Positions 1 to 8,824 of a stretch of 64,000 nt of DNA are shown here, piece after piece. Source of the stretch: Scytonematopsis contorta HA4267-MV1. Its GTDB lineage: Bacteria > Cyanobacteriota > Cyanobacteriia > Cyanobacteriales > Nostocaceae. The translations under genes were made by a program, and so were the position numbers. The notes under the pieces are model-generated. The model did not search any database and was not told the DNA's origin. It saw nothing but the letters and a program-made list of their open reading frames with translations. Position 1 is the first letter of the stretch. Every line of letters begins with the position of its first letter. The stretch covers positions 310,001 to 374,000 of the forward strand of contig JAHHIC010000054.1 of NCBI GenBank assembly GCA_019359035.1, in the 5' to 3' direction.

Positions 1-180
1 ATTATGGTTTGCAATAATCCATTTATGATTCTGTTTAATAGACTCTGCAATTAACGAATTCAATTCAGGGATGGAGAGTGCATCCATTTGAACACCGAGA
101 AATTTGTGAGGTACTTTTCTCATAGAAGGAGGTTGCTCATCTATGAAAACATCTGATTGGGAAAAATTAAGGGAACTCAT
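1..180 (-). CDS. WecG/TagA/CpsF family glycosyltransferase, N-terminal fragment
   Basis: The reading frame starts with ATG at 180 and stays open to the window edge, giving the first 60 residues only. After a hydrophilic N-terminus comes FLGVQMDALSIPEL and then a segment ending KWIIANHN. This matches the start of WecG/TagA/CpsF enzymes, which begin with a 'hGVxhDALoh' strand and a following 'hhThN' strand. Members transfer an N-acetylmannosaminuronic acid-type or similar sugar to a lipid-linked acceptor on the cytoplasmic face of the membrane. It is the last visible gene of the polysaccharide operon, 108 bases beyond the preceding gene. The family call rests on about 30 residues, so it is good but not certain; the rest lies outside the window. 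Confidence 0.7.
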   Translation of the reverse strand, partial: MSSLNFSQSDVFIDEQPPSMRKVPHKFLGVQMDALSIPELNSLIAESIKQNHKWIIANHN

Positions 181-214
181 GATTTGTAAGATTTAATTTT
201 TGTTATTTAGCCGA

Positions 215-278
215 GTAGTGCGAGCATCTTGCTCGCTAATTGTGTAGTGCGAGCATCTTGCTCGCTAATTGTGTAGTG
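215..278. repeat. 29-bp tandem repeat, two copies plus a partial third, each with a hairpin
   Basis: Two perfect 29-bp units occupy 215-243 and 244-272, and a third unit begins at 273. Each unit contains the 7-bp inverted repeat GCGAGCA-tct-TGCTCGC. The array fills most of the gap between two operon genes. On the transcript it would form two consecutive short hairpins. It is not followed by a T-tract, so it is not an obvious terminator; an RNA-processing or stability role is possible but not shown. Confidence 0.9.
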
Positions 279-288
279 CTCCCAATAA

Positions 289-1464
289 TTATGCATTCGT
301 CAGTAAACTCAATTGGTTTTGATTTAATGACATCAAAACATCAGCAACATTTTGGGCTTTAGCACTCCAAGAGTACTTCTCGCGAATCAGAGAATGCGCT
401 GCATCTGCGAGTGGTTGATATTTTTCTAGGTTCAAAGCTGCGCTAAGAACTAAATCAGCAACTTCTTTAGCTGAATAGCCTGAGATTAGTAGATGCTTGT
501 CATGTTGAAATTCTTCCAAACCTCGTAAACCTTCTGGAGTAGATATCACTAATTTTCTACTCGCAAAATAATCTAAGGTTTTGTTACGTGCCCCACCTGC
601 AACTGCTTGCTTAGGAAATGGTAGAAAGCCAATATCTGTGTAGCGTAAATGATTTATAAAATCTTTTCGCTCTGGTAGAAACCCGGCAAAATGTATATTC
701 GATGGTAGTGGCTGTTGAGCATCGCTAGCATCACGACCGATGACGACAAATTGAACTTTATCGCTATGACTTTCCAAGTTTCTAGCGACATCAATCGCCA
801 TAGATACAGACATATCATTACTAGGAAACTGAAATGTTTTAGGAGCGACAAGAACAACTACTTTAGCTGGTCGTAATTTCTCAAATGGGTCTGAATCCTT
901 AGTGATTTCCATATTCAAAAAGTCTTCAGTAACCCCATTCCCAACGCAGTGAATATTGTTAGAATTGTACCCATACCACTGTTTTACTAACTTTGGAGTC
1001 GATTCACCTGCTGCAATGATAGGGTTGCCAGAGAATATCAGTACACCCTGAGCCAAATATGTCTTCACCAATTGTTTAAATTCATTTAAAGGATTAGCAA
1101 CAGAAAACAAACGACTCCAGTATTCATATGCAGAAAAAGTATGAAAATCTAATGCCAAAGAACAGTTTTTTCTTTTTTTGATTGTCAAAGAAATAAGAGC
1201 CGCTAAACCAGGTAATGTTTCTTGAGCGTAAATTATATCTGGTTGAAATTCGTCTATACTTTTTTGTATTGCTTTAATATATGATGAAAGACTTCTTGAA
1301 CCAACAGATACTGAAGTTGCATAATCAACAGTTGAACAATTTAAACCAAGCTGACAAACATCAAAATATTTAGTGAGGTATTGTCCGAGATAAAAAGGTC
1401 TAGTAAAGGCTCCAAATGGCTGATTGGAATCAAGTGTAGATACTAGTAGTAAACGCTGAGACAT
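289..1464 (-). CDS. Glycosyltransferase family 4 (GT-B fold)
   Basis: This 391-residue protein starts MSQRLLLVSTLD, typical of the first strand of a GT-B fold. A 'DIIYAQETLPGLAAL' segment marks the N-terminal domain, VGNGVTEDF the inter-domain region, and a C-terminal domain of 'VVIGRD..' to 'LVISTPEGLRGLEEF' type resembles the nucleotide-sugar-binding half. The usual E-x7-E motif is not clear; GLRGLEEF occupies that place. It probably adds one sugar to a lipid-linked repeat unit in the cytoplasm. It lies in the minus-strand polysaccharide operon, between a GT2 gene and the WecG-like gene. The donor and acceptor cannot be read from sequence. Confidence 0.8.
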   Translation of the reverse strand: MSQRLLLVSTLDSNQPFGAFTRPFYLGQYLTKYFDVCQLGLNCSTVDYATSVSVGSRSLSSYIKAIQKSIDEFQPDIIYAQETLPGLAALISLTIKKRKNCSLALDFHTFSAYEYWSRLFSVANPLNEFKQLVKTYLAQGVLIFSGNPIIAAGESTPKLVKQWYGYNSNNIHCVGNGVTEDFLNMEITKDSDPFEKLRPAKVVVLVAPKTFQFPSNDMSVSMAIDVARNLESHSDKVQFVVIGRDASDAQQPLPSNIHFAGFLPERKDFINHLRYTDIGFLPFPKQAVAGGARNKTLDYFASRKLVISTPEGLRGLEEFQHDKHLLISGYSAKEVADLVLSAALNLEKYQPLADAAHSLIREKYSWSAKAQNVADVLMSLNQNQLSLLTNA

Positions 1465-1559
1465 AAGTTATTCACTGGTACATATAGTTCATTAAGGAAA
1501 ATTAGCTGATGAAGATGCACCAGAATAAGAGCGAAAGACACGAAAGTAAGTAATAAAAA

Positions 1560-2456
1560 TTAAGAAGTTTGCGAGTTTCCTTGGTTAATGTCTTCGGTAA
1601 ATGTAGGAGAATCTGCTAAATTCTGATAACCAATAAGAGCGCGGAGATAAGGTAGAGACCAATAAATAAACCAGAATGGTCCGGAGTGACGACTGCAAAA
1701 TACAGTCCAGGGTTTGAGTGGAAAAGCTTTAATGTGAGTAACTTTTTTTAAACGTTCTAAAGCTGATAATTTGGTATCTGCCCAACTATTGTTGATGGAA
1801 TTTTTACTACAACTTCCTACATACCCTGGTGCAACCCATATAGAGCAACCCTTATTTTTTGCCCTTAATCCATAATCTAAATCACCTAAAGTATGGACAA
1901 AGGCATCGTCAATATTTCCAACTTTTTTTGCAACACTATTTGGAATTAAGATGCAATTACCAAACATAGTATCACACTCTTGGATGATTTGCTTTGAACC
2001 TAAAAATTCATACTTATTGGAATACCATTTACGAGATTTGACAGCACCGCCGTAGGAAGCTTTTCCGGTGATTGCATCTTGAGTCGAGCCAACAACTATT
2101 GAATTTTCATATCCTTGGTCTGTTAATTCTTGATGAATTACTAACAAGCGTTCTAAAGTATTTCCTTCCAGTAAAGTATCATCATTTAACCAAAGATAAT
2201 AATCATAATTCCTTTGCATTGCTTCACCAAAAGCTAACCTCATCCCTCCAACCCAAAAAAGATTTCCGTCTCCTTGTAAAATATTCACTTCTGGGTAGCT
2301 AGCTTTAACCGCATCTGCTGTACCATCAGAACTACCATCATCGGTTAAGTAAACATCAAAAGATATTGTCTGCTGAGATAATGCACGCAAACAAGTCAAG
2401 GTTGTCTCGCGTCTGTTAAAACAGGTCATTATAACTGCTAAGCGTGCTTGTTTCAT
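1560..2456 (-). CDS. Glycosyltransferase family 2 (rhamnosyltransferase-like)
   Basis: The 298-residue product has a GT-A fold signature. An initial strand LAVIMTCFNRRETTLTCL leads to YLTDDGSSDGT (nucleotide-sugar binding) and then YLWLNDDTLLEGN, where the DD supplies the metal-binding acidic motif. This pattern and the GGAVKSRKW segment resemble WcaA/RfbF-type rhamnosyl- or galactofuranosyltransferases. It is soluble, with no clear membrane segment apart from a hydrophobic patch near WFIYWSLPYLRALIG close to the C-terminus that may associate with the membrane. It sits 90 bases after the preceding operon gene. Substrate specificity is unknown. Confidence 0.85.
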   Translation of the reverse strand: MKQARLAVIMTCFNRRETTLTCLRALSQQTISFDVYLTDDGSSDGTADAVKASYPEVNILQGDGNLFWVGGMRLAFGEAMQRNYDYYLWLNDDTLLEGNTLERLLVIHQELTDQGYENSIVVGSTQDAITGKASYGGAVKSRKWYSNKYEFLGSKQIIQECDTMFGNCILIPNSVAKKVGNIDDAFVHTLGDLDYGLRAKNKGCSIWVAPGYVGSCSKNSINNSWADTKLSALERLKKVTHIKAFPLKPWTVFCSRHSGPFWFIYWSLPYLRALIGYQNLADSPTFTEDINQGNSQTS

Positions 2457-2546
2457 AGATTATTTGCTTATCCTATTAATTAAGGTTCAATTTTCTTTGG
2501 ATAGAAATTAAATAAATAGTTCGGGTTTGAATAAATTTTAGATAGT

Positions 2547-3563
2547 TTAGAGATTTGCTACCCGCTCCATCCAAGAGCTTAAATTGATATTCAAATTGAA
2601 AGCACGCAGTTTTTGTTCTACTTTTCTAACAGTCAACATATGTCGATGCATTACTGATGTACGTGGCATCTTATGTCTTATTACTGCTTCACATAACCAA
2701 GTGTATTTTTCGGAATTTTTATTCAAATTACTTAATTTTTTAATTTGTGAATTCCAATCGTCATAGTAAAATAAATTGAAATAATGAACAGAGACAAACT
2801 CATTCCAGTTTTTGAGACGTACTTCTTTAATTAGACGGTTATGCAAAGGCAATGGATAGCTATAAGCATAAGAAAAATGAGATACGTCTTCTTCTAAAGC
2901 ACATAAAGTCACAGAAAGTAGTGACTGCTCCACAAAATAAATACCCTGAGGAGGGTTAATATTGAGGTGCATTACTTTTTCAAAATTTTCTTTCCAAGCA
3001 GTAAATATACCTGCGCTTCTCCTGACGGCAACTAACCCAGAATTCCAATAAGCTCTAATTTTTTTATTACCGATTGGTGTATTGACAAATTTTTCCTGTT
3101 TAACCCCACAGATTTCATATAGTTTTTGCCAATACCATTCGTTGGGGTCGTTAGCTCCCATAGAACCGATTCCTTGACCGTATTCAGGACGCATCCGTAC
3201 ATTACAACCTTCTGGAAGTAAAAATTCTTCTGGCTCAGAAAAAAAGCATTTATCACTGTCTAGGAAAACTAAAATTTCTGCGTCTATATTTTTCTCCGCA
3301 TATGCACAAACGAGGGGCTTATTTGCTAAATAATAGTCGTGAAACTCTTGGTTAATAGGGATTTGTTGATGAATAACACCCAATTCTTCAAAAGCTTTGC
3401 GAGTTTCTATAGCAATAGGTTCACCGACTCTGGGATGGAAGCTATATATTGGTGTATCTTTTAATTTACCGCAGAATTTACGAATACTTTCTGCAAGCAT
3501 TAAAGATTGAGCTTCTAAACGACCTGGTTCTGTACAAATTATAAATGCTAATTGTGCTGACAT
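2547..3563 (-). CDS. Putative GT-A type glycosyltransferase of unknown specificity
   Basis: This is a 338-residue protein. It starts MSAQLAFIICTEPGRLEAQS and carries ILVFLDSDKCFFSEP around residue 95, where DSD is a likely GT-A metal-binding motif. AYWNSGLVAVRRS and a later 'VEQSLLSVTL' segment recall nucleotide-diphospho-sugar transferases that process a visible acceptor pocket. I do not recognise a named family. A good ribosome-binding site, AAGGAG, lies 8 bases upstream of the ATG. Its position among glycosyltransferases in one operon supports a role in assembling the same polysaccharide, but the assignment is weaker than for its neighbours. Confidence 0.65.
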   Translation of the reverse strand: MSAQLAFIICTEPGRLEAQSLMLAESIRKFCGKLKDTPIYSFHPRVGEPIAIETRKAFEELGVIHQQIPINQEFHDYYLANKPLVCAYAEKNIDAEILVFLDSDKCFFSEPEEFLLPEGCNVRMRPEYGQGIGSMGANDPNEWYWQKLYEICGVKQEKFVNTPIGNKKIRAYWNSGLVAVRRSAGIFTAWKENFEKVMHLNINPPQGIYFVEQSLLSVTLCALEEDVSHFSYAYSYPLPLHNRLIKEVRLKNWNEFVSVHYFNLFYYDDWNSQIKKLSNLNKNSEKYTWLCEAVIRHKMPRTSVMHRHMLTVRKVEQKLRAFNLNINLSSWMERVANL

Positions 3564-3634
3564 TTTGTATTCTCCTTAATAACGTAAATATAAACAAAAC
3601 TTGATGAATACTAATCAATTCAATATTTAATTTT

Positions 3635-4948
3635 TCAAACACTCAAATAAGACTCTTTCGAGTTATAGGTTTGATTTTTTAATGGGTCGGTTTTATCTAC
3701 CATCACAATTTCGTGAAAGAGAGATGAATAACGACGCGCTTGTAGTTCTAAAGTAAATTCTCGTTCTACTTTTTCGCGAGCATTAAAACACAGCTTCTCA
3801 TATCTTTCCGGATTTTCCATTACCCAATTAATGCCATTAGCAAAATCTTCAACTTCATATGGCTTGGCTAAATAACCATTTTTTTGATGGTCAACAATAT
3901 CTTTTAAACCAGTCGCATTAAAGGCAACAACTGGAGTTCCACAAGCTAATGATTCAGAAGCAGTTTGTCCAAAAGATTCTTGTAAAGATGGAACCAACAT
4001 TACATCTGCCGCCGAGTAAACAGTAGCTAAAGATACATCATCATATAAATGCCCTAAATAATGTGTTTTGAAACCCAAATCAGGAGGATTTTCTGGTTGA
4101 GAAGCTCCAAAAATCACAACTTCCCAGCTATCACTTAAACCAGAGTGACTTAACTCTTTTAGTGCTGGTTGTAATAAATGAAATCCTTTATTTCTATCAC
4201 TCGTTGCTTCTATTGCTCCAAATAAAATGAGCTTTTTATCTTGAGGTAAATTTAGAACTTCTCGCGCTAAATTTTTAGTGATAGGTCGATATTTTTGGGT
4301 GTCAAGTCCATGTGGTATCACCTCAATTCGATAATTAGCGAAAAGAGAACTAGAAGCAGCGCAACTAGCTAACCAAGAACTGGGGGAAACAATAGTTATA
4401 TTTAGATTTTTCCAAGCTCTAGCTTTTCGTTGCCAAACCCAGCGCGATACATCCTTCTCCTTATTGCTATTGAGTTGAGGACAAGCTCCGCAAGATTTCA
4501 TGTAACGGTCGCATTCACCAATAACATGACAACCCCCGGTGAATCCCGACACATCATGAAGAGTCCAAATAAGAGGACGCTTTAATTTAGCGAATGTTTC
4601 TATTTGCATAAAACCTGCACTAACCCAGTGCAAATTAATAATGTCTGGATTAATTCCAGCGACTTGGGAAGCAACTCTATCTGGTAACCACTGAGGGAAA
4701 AATGTAGTATTTTTCTTTTGGGGATAGAGTTTTAATGGTAAAGTTTCAAATGTAAGTTTAGCTTTTGCAATACCCTGAAATAGTCTTAATTTAGGTGCAA
4801 TAACAGTTTTATCACTACTAGATTTTTCTTGCACTAACATTTGTGATTGTAAACCGATATTCTGTAAACCTTTATGTAAGCGAAAGGTAGCTCGCGCAGC
4901 TCCACCGCTAATATCATGAGTGCTAAGATGTAGAATTTTCATATTCAT
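3635..4948 (-). CDS. Glycosyltransferase family 4 with cysteine cluster
   Basis: The 437-residue GT-B enzyme starts MNMKILHLSTHDISGGAARA, with a glycine-rich loop typical of the family. Residues 140-156 contain four cysteines (C140, C146, C153, CGACP at 153-157) within HDVSGFTGGC...GECDRY, a hallmark of one WcaC-like GT4 branch and possibly a metal or structural site. The C-terminal donor domain has VIFGASQPENPP, LVPSLQESFGQTASESLACG (the E-x7-E donor motif) and TPVVAFNATG. A second in-frame ATG two codons in is an alternative start. It is likely cytoplasmic and adds a sugar to the growing lipid-linked unit. It lies 48 bases beyond the polymerase/ligase gene. Confidence 0.88.
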   Translation of the reverse strand: MNMKILHLSTHDISGGAARATFRLHKGLQNIGLQSQMLVQEKSSSDKTVIAPKLRLFQGIAKAKLTFETLPLKLYPQKKNTTFFPQWLPDRVASQVAGINPDIINLHWVSAGFMQIETFAKLKRPLIWTLHDVSGFTGGCHVIGECDRYMKSCGACPQLNSNKEKDVSRWVWQRKARAWKNLNITIVSPSSWLASCAASSSLFANYRIEVIPHGLDTQKYRPITKNLAREVLNLPQDKKLILFGAIEATSDRNKGFHLLQPALKELSHSGLSDSWEVVIFGASQPENPPDLGFKTHYLGHLYDDVSLATVYSAADVMLVPSLQESFGQTASESLACGTPVVAFNATGLKDIVDHQKNGYLAKPYEVEDFANGINWVMENPERYEKLCFNAREKVEREFTLELQARRYSSLFHEIVMVDKTDPLKNQTYNSKESYLSV

Positions 4949-4996
4949 TAATCTCTTGTTTAAGGATGTACTCGTCGTAAATATATAAGTTAATTT

Positions 4997-6268
4997 CTAA
5001 GCTCTTATTTCTTTGTGTCCTTTGTGCCCTTCGTGGTTCATTAATAAAACTTTTTTCCTCTTCATATGTTCACTAAGAGTTAAAGATAGCGACATTGTTA
5101 CATACATTAACCAATTCCAACTTGGTCCTAACAATCTTGCTTCTGAAAAATTAACTATGATAATAATAATTAGCATTTGCATAGGCCAGTAATCTTCTGG
5201 TTTTTCCGCAACCGATATAATTCTATTTAAAGCCATCGTTACAAAGCGAACTAATCCTGCAGCAAAAATTAGAAACCCGACAAATCCTAATTCCAAAATC
5301 ATTTCTAAAAAACCATTATGAGCATTACTCGCCCACGGTTGCGCTTGTCTCACAGCAAGTGCAATTTCGCTATCCCAAAATCCGTAAAATCCATACCCTA
5401 GCCAAGGTCTCTCGAAAATACTCGCAAATACGTAGTCCCATAAATCAGTACGTCCATTCAAGGTTAAATCTTTACCTGATGCACCAACTAAAGTTTCTAC
5501 ATTAGCTTGAAGTAGCAGCGAAATACTAATCAGTAGCATCACTGCGAAGCTCACCATAATTACTTGTAATTTATAGTTAGTTTTTTTCAGGATTCTATAA
5601 AAAGGCAAGAGACATATCATTACTATAAAAATTGTCAAAGAAGTCGTCGAACGTGAGAGGATAATTAGACATATGGATATGCCAACAATAGGCCACAGTA
5701 ACCACTGAAATCTATTTCCGCTCAGTCCAAGGTGTAAAGCAACCCCCCCACTCCAAGCCATCATGTAACCCAATTCATTTTTATGACCAAAAATTCCACT
5801 CCACATTCCAGCAAGTTCAGGTGCTTGGTGAACACCAAAACCACGTATTGCAACTGGCATAACTATTGATAATACAGATGTTATCCCAAGAGCGATAGCA
5901 ATAAACCTCATTTGTTCTCTGATGGTATAACGCATCGCCAAATATACAGCCAACAGATAAATTCTAATTAAACCTCTGAGATAAGTTAAAGTTGAAGGTA
6001 AATCCGCAGTCCATAAGACAGAAAACAAGATAACTACCATTAAGAGAAACTGCAATATACCTTTGCTACCCACATAAAAAAAACCCTTCCAATGGGTGAG
6101 AATTAAAAAGCCTAGAATTAAATACGAAACTATATTTAAAAGCGTCTCTACCGACGCTCCCCCTATTGGATAAGGGGAAAGCTCCTGTGCATCTTTTATT
6201 GTTAAAGCTCCCACCGCAATCAGCAGTAACACAAGGGTTAGAATTTTTTCACTCAATTTAACGTTCAA
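4997..6268 (-). CDS. O-antigen ligase / Wzy-like polymerase family membrane protein
   Basis: The 423-residue protein is strongly hydrophobic, with about ten to twelve predicted membrane helices. The diagnostic segment is the long outside loop followed by QPWASNAHNGFLEMILELGF, the Wzy_C/RfaL motif with its conserved histidine. Such proteins polymerise or ligate lipid-linked saccharides on the outer face of the cytoplasmic membrane. In an operon that also has a flippase and a Wzc-like co-polymerase, polymerase is the more likely role. The last residues, NHEGHKGHKE, are encoded by a common dispersed repeat rather than by family-conserved sequence, so the 3' end seems to have been reshaped by repeat DNA. 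Confidence 0.85.
   Translation of the reverse strand: MNVKLSEKILTLVLLLIAVGALTIKDAQELSPYPIGGASVETLLNIVSYLILGFLILTHWKGFFYVGSKGILQFLLMVVILFSVLWTADLPSTLTYLRGLIRIYLLAVYLAMRYTIREQMRFIAIALGITSVLSIVMPVAIRGFGVHQAPELAGMWSGIFGHKNELGYMMAWSGGVALHLGLSGNRFQWLLWPIVGISICLIILSRSTTSLTIFIVMICLLPFYRILKKTNYKLQVIMVSFAVMLLISISLLLQANVETLVGASGKDLTLNGRTDLWDYVFASIFERPWLGYGFYGFWDSEIALAVRQAQPWASNAHNGFLEMILELGFVGFLIFAAGLVRFVTMALNRIISVAEKPEDYWPMQMLIIIIIVNFSEARLLGPSWNWLMYVTMSLSLTLSEHMKRKKVLLMNHEGHKGHKEIRA
5008..5044. repeat. Dispersed 'cacgaag-gcacaaag' repeat forming the 3' end of a gene
   Basis: Read on the minus strand this stretch is the familiar cyanobacterial intergenic repeat built from CACGAAGGGCACAAAGGACAC-like units. 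Here it encodes the last ten or so codons of the polymerase/ligase gene (HEGHKGHKE) and continues towards the stop. A related trace occurs at 1530-1545 and another near 30565. The effect on protein function is probably small because it is a hydrophilic tail after the last helix. Confidence 0.7.
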
Positions 6269-6342
6269 ATTTCGACCTCAACTACTTCATGTTTCCTGAT
6301 AAAACTCTTTCTTTCTTTACTTCTCTTTTCTTCCCTTATCTT

Positions 6343-6367
6343 GTGGGGTGGGCATCCCTGCCCGCCC
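6343..6367. repeat. Dispersed GC-rich palindrome (GGGTGGGCATCC-type)
   Basis: A 25-bp element with arms GGTGGGCA and TGCCCGCC can form a hairpin with one G-U pair. A near-identical copy, differing at one central base, lies at 45767-45791 after the TPR gene. Both are intergenic. It is a dispersed repeat and may act as a transcript hairpin. Confidence 0.8.
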
Positions 6368-6404
6368 TAACATAATGAATGTCTTAATGTTGTATGAATT
6401 AACC

Positions 6405-7370
6405 TCATCGGTGATTTAAATTCAAAGAACTCTCCGCTTTTTTCATAGGTTTTATATTTAAACTTTTAAGTACCTCTTTCAGCTTTTGTTTAAAAATTTG
6501 CAATGTAGTTTCTCCATAAACCGTATCTTGCACAAAATTATCCGCTTGTGTATTACGAGTAATAAATAATGGATGCTTTAAAGGAAATTGTATTGCTTCC
6601 GTTGCCATATTAATGTAAGAAAAATCTTCACCAGAAGTAAAATGGGTTGAATCTGCACCAACACCTATATTAGAAATCAGATTTACGTTAGGAATAATAG
6701 TTAAAGCACTTTGCATAAAGCAAGTAAATGTCCATTGATAATCCCAAGTAATACCTGTAGGATTTTCATAAATAGACTGAAACACTTTGTTCCAATAACT
6801 GACGGCTTTAGAGTCTAGTAAAATATCACTTAAAATATTTGTTGCTTTTACTTCTTCCCAAAGTTTTATATACAAATCATAATGTTGCCAAGCACGTTTC
6901 CAAGTTGCCCATCCCCAGCAGTGACTATAACGCGAAAAATAGTAACTATAGTTTGTAGCGTTACGTCCGAACTGGCAATTTTGTGCAGTAATTGAAGCAA
7001 TTCTTGTATCATCTCTATATTTTTCCAGTAACTCTTCGGAAAAACGGAAAAAAGTTAAATCTGGGATGCAATCATCCTCTAAAATAATGCTTTCTTCTAC
7101 ATTCTCAAAAACCCAATTTATACCGCTAGATACTCTTTTAGCACATCCCAAGTTAATATCGGAGTAGTTTTTAATAACTTCACAATTCCAATCAACTTTT
7201 TCAATAATTGACCGAGTAGCTTCACATTTTTCAGCTTCACCTTCACGGTCATTACGAGGTCCATCTGCAATAACAAAAAGTTTTTCTGGTTGTGCTTGTC
7301 TAATAACTTCAAACACTTTTTCCGTAGTTTCTGGACGTTTAAAAATAATAAATGTGACTGGTGTTTTCAT
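6405..7370 (-). CDS. HlpA-like GT-A glycosyltransferase
   Basis: This 321-residue protein starts MKTPVTFIIFKRPETTEKVF, continues with LFVIADGPRND, and has SIILEDDCIPDLTFF near residue 100, where EDD is the likely metal and nucleotide-sugar site. SYYFSRYSHCWGWATWKRAW is a strongly conserved block of proteins often annotated 'hemolytic protein HlpA-like', which have a GT-A (GT2-like) fold. The haemolysin name is historical; a transferase role in polysaccharide synthesis fits the neighbours better. It is probably cytoplasmic. The gene sits between the flippase and the polymerase/ligase genes in the operon. Confidence 0.8.
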   Translation of the reverse strand: MKTPVTFIIFKRPETTEKVFEVIRQAQPEKLFVIADGPRNDREGEAEKCEATRSIIEKVDWNCEVIKNYSDINLGCAKRVSSGINWVFENVEESIILEDDCIPDLTFFRFSEELLEKYRDDTRIASITAQNCQFGRNATNYSYYFSRYSHCWGWATWKRAWQHYDLYIKLWEEVKATNILSDILLDSKAVSYWNKVFQSIYENPTGITWDYQWTFTCFMQSALTIIPNVNLISNIGVGADSTHFTSGEDFSYINMATEAIQFPLKHPLFITRNTQADNFVQDTVYGETTLQIFKQKLKEVLKSLNIKPMKKAESSLNLNHR

Positions 7371-7409
7371 TTTTTAGTAGTTTCAATCTAGGTTGTTAAC
7401 TTTACGGAA

Positions 7410-8738
7410 TTAATATATGGGAAAGGGAATAATCGACTGAAGCTGAATTTTAAATAATTTGTGTGTTCTCTTATCGATTGCGTTACTTAAAAATGCAGCC
7501 ACAGCTTGAGAAACAATAGTCGCGATTGCTGCACCCATTCCTGAATATTCAGGAATAAGCAAAAAGTTAAGAATAACATTCAGTATTGCCCCCATTAAAG
7601 TTTTACCAAAAGAAATATGGTTTAGACCTTCAGCAATAAACCAAGGTGATGTTGCGACACCCATAAACACAAACAAGGAAGTCCAGATATGGACTGCTAG
7701 TATCGGGCCAGCTTCTGCAAACCCACTTTTAAACATTATCCCGATTACATTTCCAGAGAAAAATGTCATCGGTATAGAAATCGCAATGGATATAAACGCT
7801 AACAAACGGAGTAATTGCTTCATGCGCTTATAGTAAAGAATATCTGATTCTTTTTTAGCGGCATAAATTTTAGGAGCAACAGAAGATACAACAGCTGTCG
7901 GAATAAAATACCAAAGTTCAGAAACACGCACAGCCGCAGAATAAATACCAACTTCAGTATTACCTTTCATTTGACCTAACATTATTAGGTCAATTTTCAT
8001 AAAAATTAGGATAGCAAACCCAGAAAAAAGCAGAGGTAAGCTCTCTTTCATCAGAGTTTTGGCTAAAGGAAAGCTCCATTTCCATAACCGAAAGGAAAAC
8101 CCTCTCATTCGGTAAGCAATCGCTAAGCCAATTGCGCTCATTGCAAACTCTGCTAATGTTACCCAAGCAAAAGCTAGCAATGGTTGTTTTGTTAAAATTA
8201 ATGCTACTTTAATAAAAGTATTGATTAAGTACGCAATATTCTTGGCTATTACAGCATATTTAGACTGTACCTGAGATTGAAACCATATTTCAATAGTGTC
8301 AGAAGCTCTAAAGATTCCTGTAATTGATAAAATAACAATCAGCGATATATTTGATAATTTTGATGGGTCGCGCTCAGTTAAAAGAAATATACCGCATACC
8401 ATTAATACAGAGACTATTCCACCCAGCAATTTTAGCCAAAAAGTTGTTCCTAGAATTTCCTCTTTATGTGATGATTCATGTACGATACGATTAACCACTA
8501 CATCATCTAAACCCAGAGTGAAAATAGGACTAAATAAGCTGACAAAAGCTAAAGCATAGTTAAAAAGACCATAATCATTTACCCCTAAGTAGCGTGCAAC
8601 CCATACTCCTACAATTAAACCGGCACCCATACGTAGAATCCGGTCAGCAAACAACCACCCTGTATTACTAATAATTGCACGCAGTCCGGAGCTAGACTTG
8701 AATTTTAAAAAGTTTGGAAGTTTCATTTTACTTAGCAT
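7410..8738 (-). CDS. Wzx-type polysaccharide flippase
   Basis: The 442-residue protein has about twelve hydrophobic segments and belongs to the polysaccharide-biosynthesis branch of the MOP/MATE superfamily. Recognisable parts are GWLFADRILRMGAGLIVGVWVARYLG at the N-terminus (first helix and following turn), YGLFNYALAFVSLF, and a C-terminal 'NVILNFLLIPEYSGMGAAIAT' block. It moves undecaprenyl-linked saccharide units across the cytoplasmic membrane. Together with the polymerase/ligase and the Wzc-like protein it points to a Wzx/Wzy-type pathway. An alternative start is the ATG four codons further in. Confidence 0.9.
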   Translation of the reverse strand: MLSKMKLPNFLKFKSSSGLRAIISNTGWLFADRILRMGAGLIVGVWVARYLGVNDYGLFNYALAFVSLFSPIFTLGLDDVVVNRIVHESSHKEEILGTTFWLKLLGGIVSVLMVCGIFLLTERDPSKLSNISLIVILSITGIFRASDTIEIWFQSQVQSKYAVIAKNIAYLINTFIKVALILTKQPLLAFAWVTLAEFAMSAIGLAIAYRMRGFSFRLWKWSFPLAKTLMKESLPLLFSGFAILIFMKIDLIMLGQMKGNTEVGIYSAAVRVSELWYFIPTAVVSSVAPKIYAAKKESDILYYKRMKQLLRLLAFISIAISIPMTFFSGNVIGIMFKSGFAEAGPILAVHIWTSLFVFMGVATSPWFIAEGLNHISFGKTLMGAILNVILNFLLIPEYSGMGAAIATIVSQAVAAFLSNAIDKRTHKLFKIQLQSIIPFPIY

Positions 8739-8824
8739 TACATTTTCATTTAATCATCTAGTCTTCTTTGTAAATATCCAACATCCAAACTTTGTTATTC
8801 TTCTGTCTTGTATTGAATTGTTTA

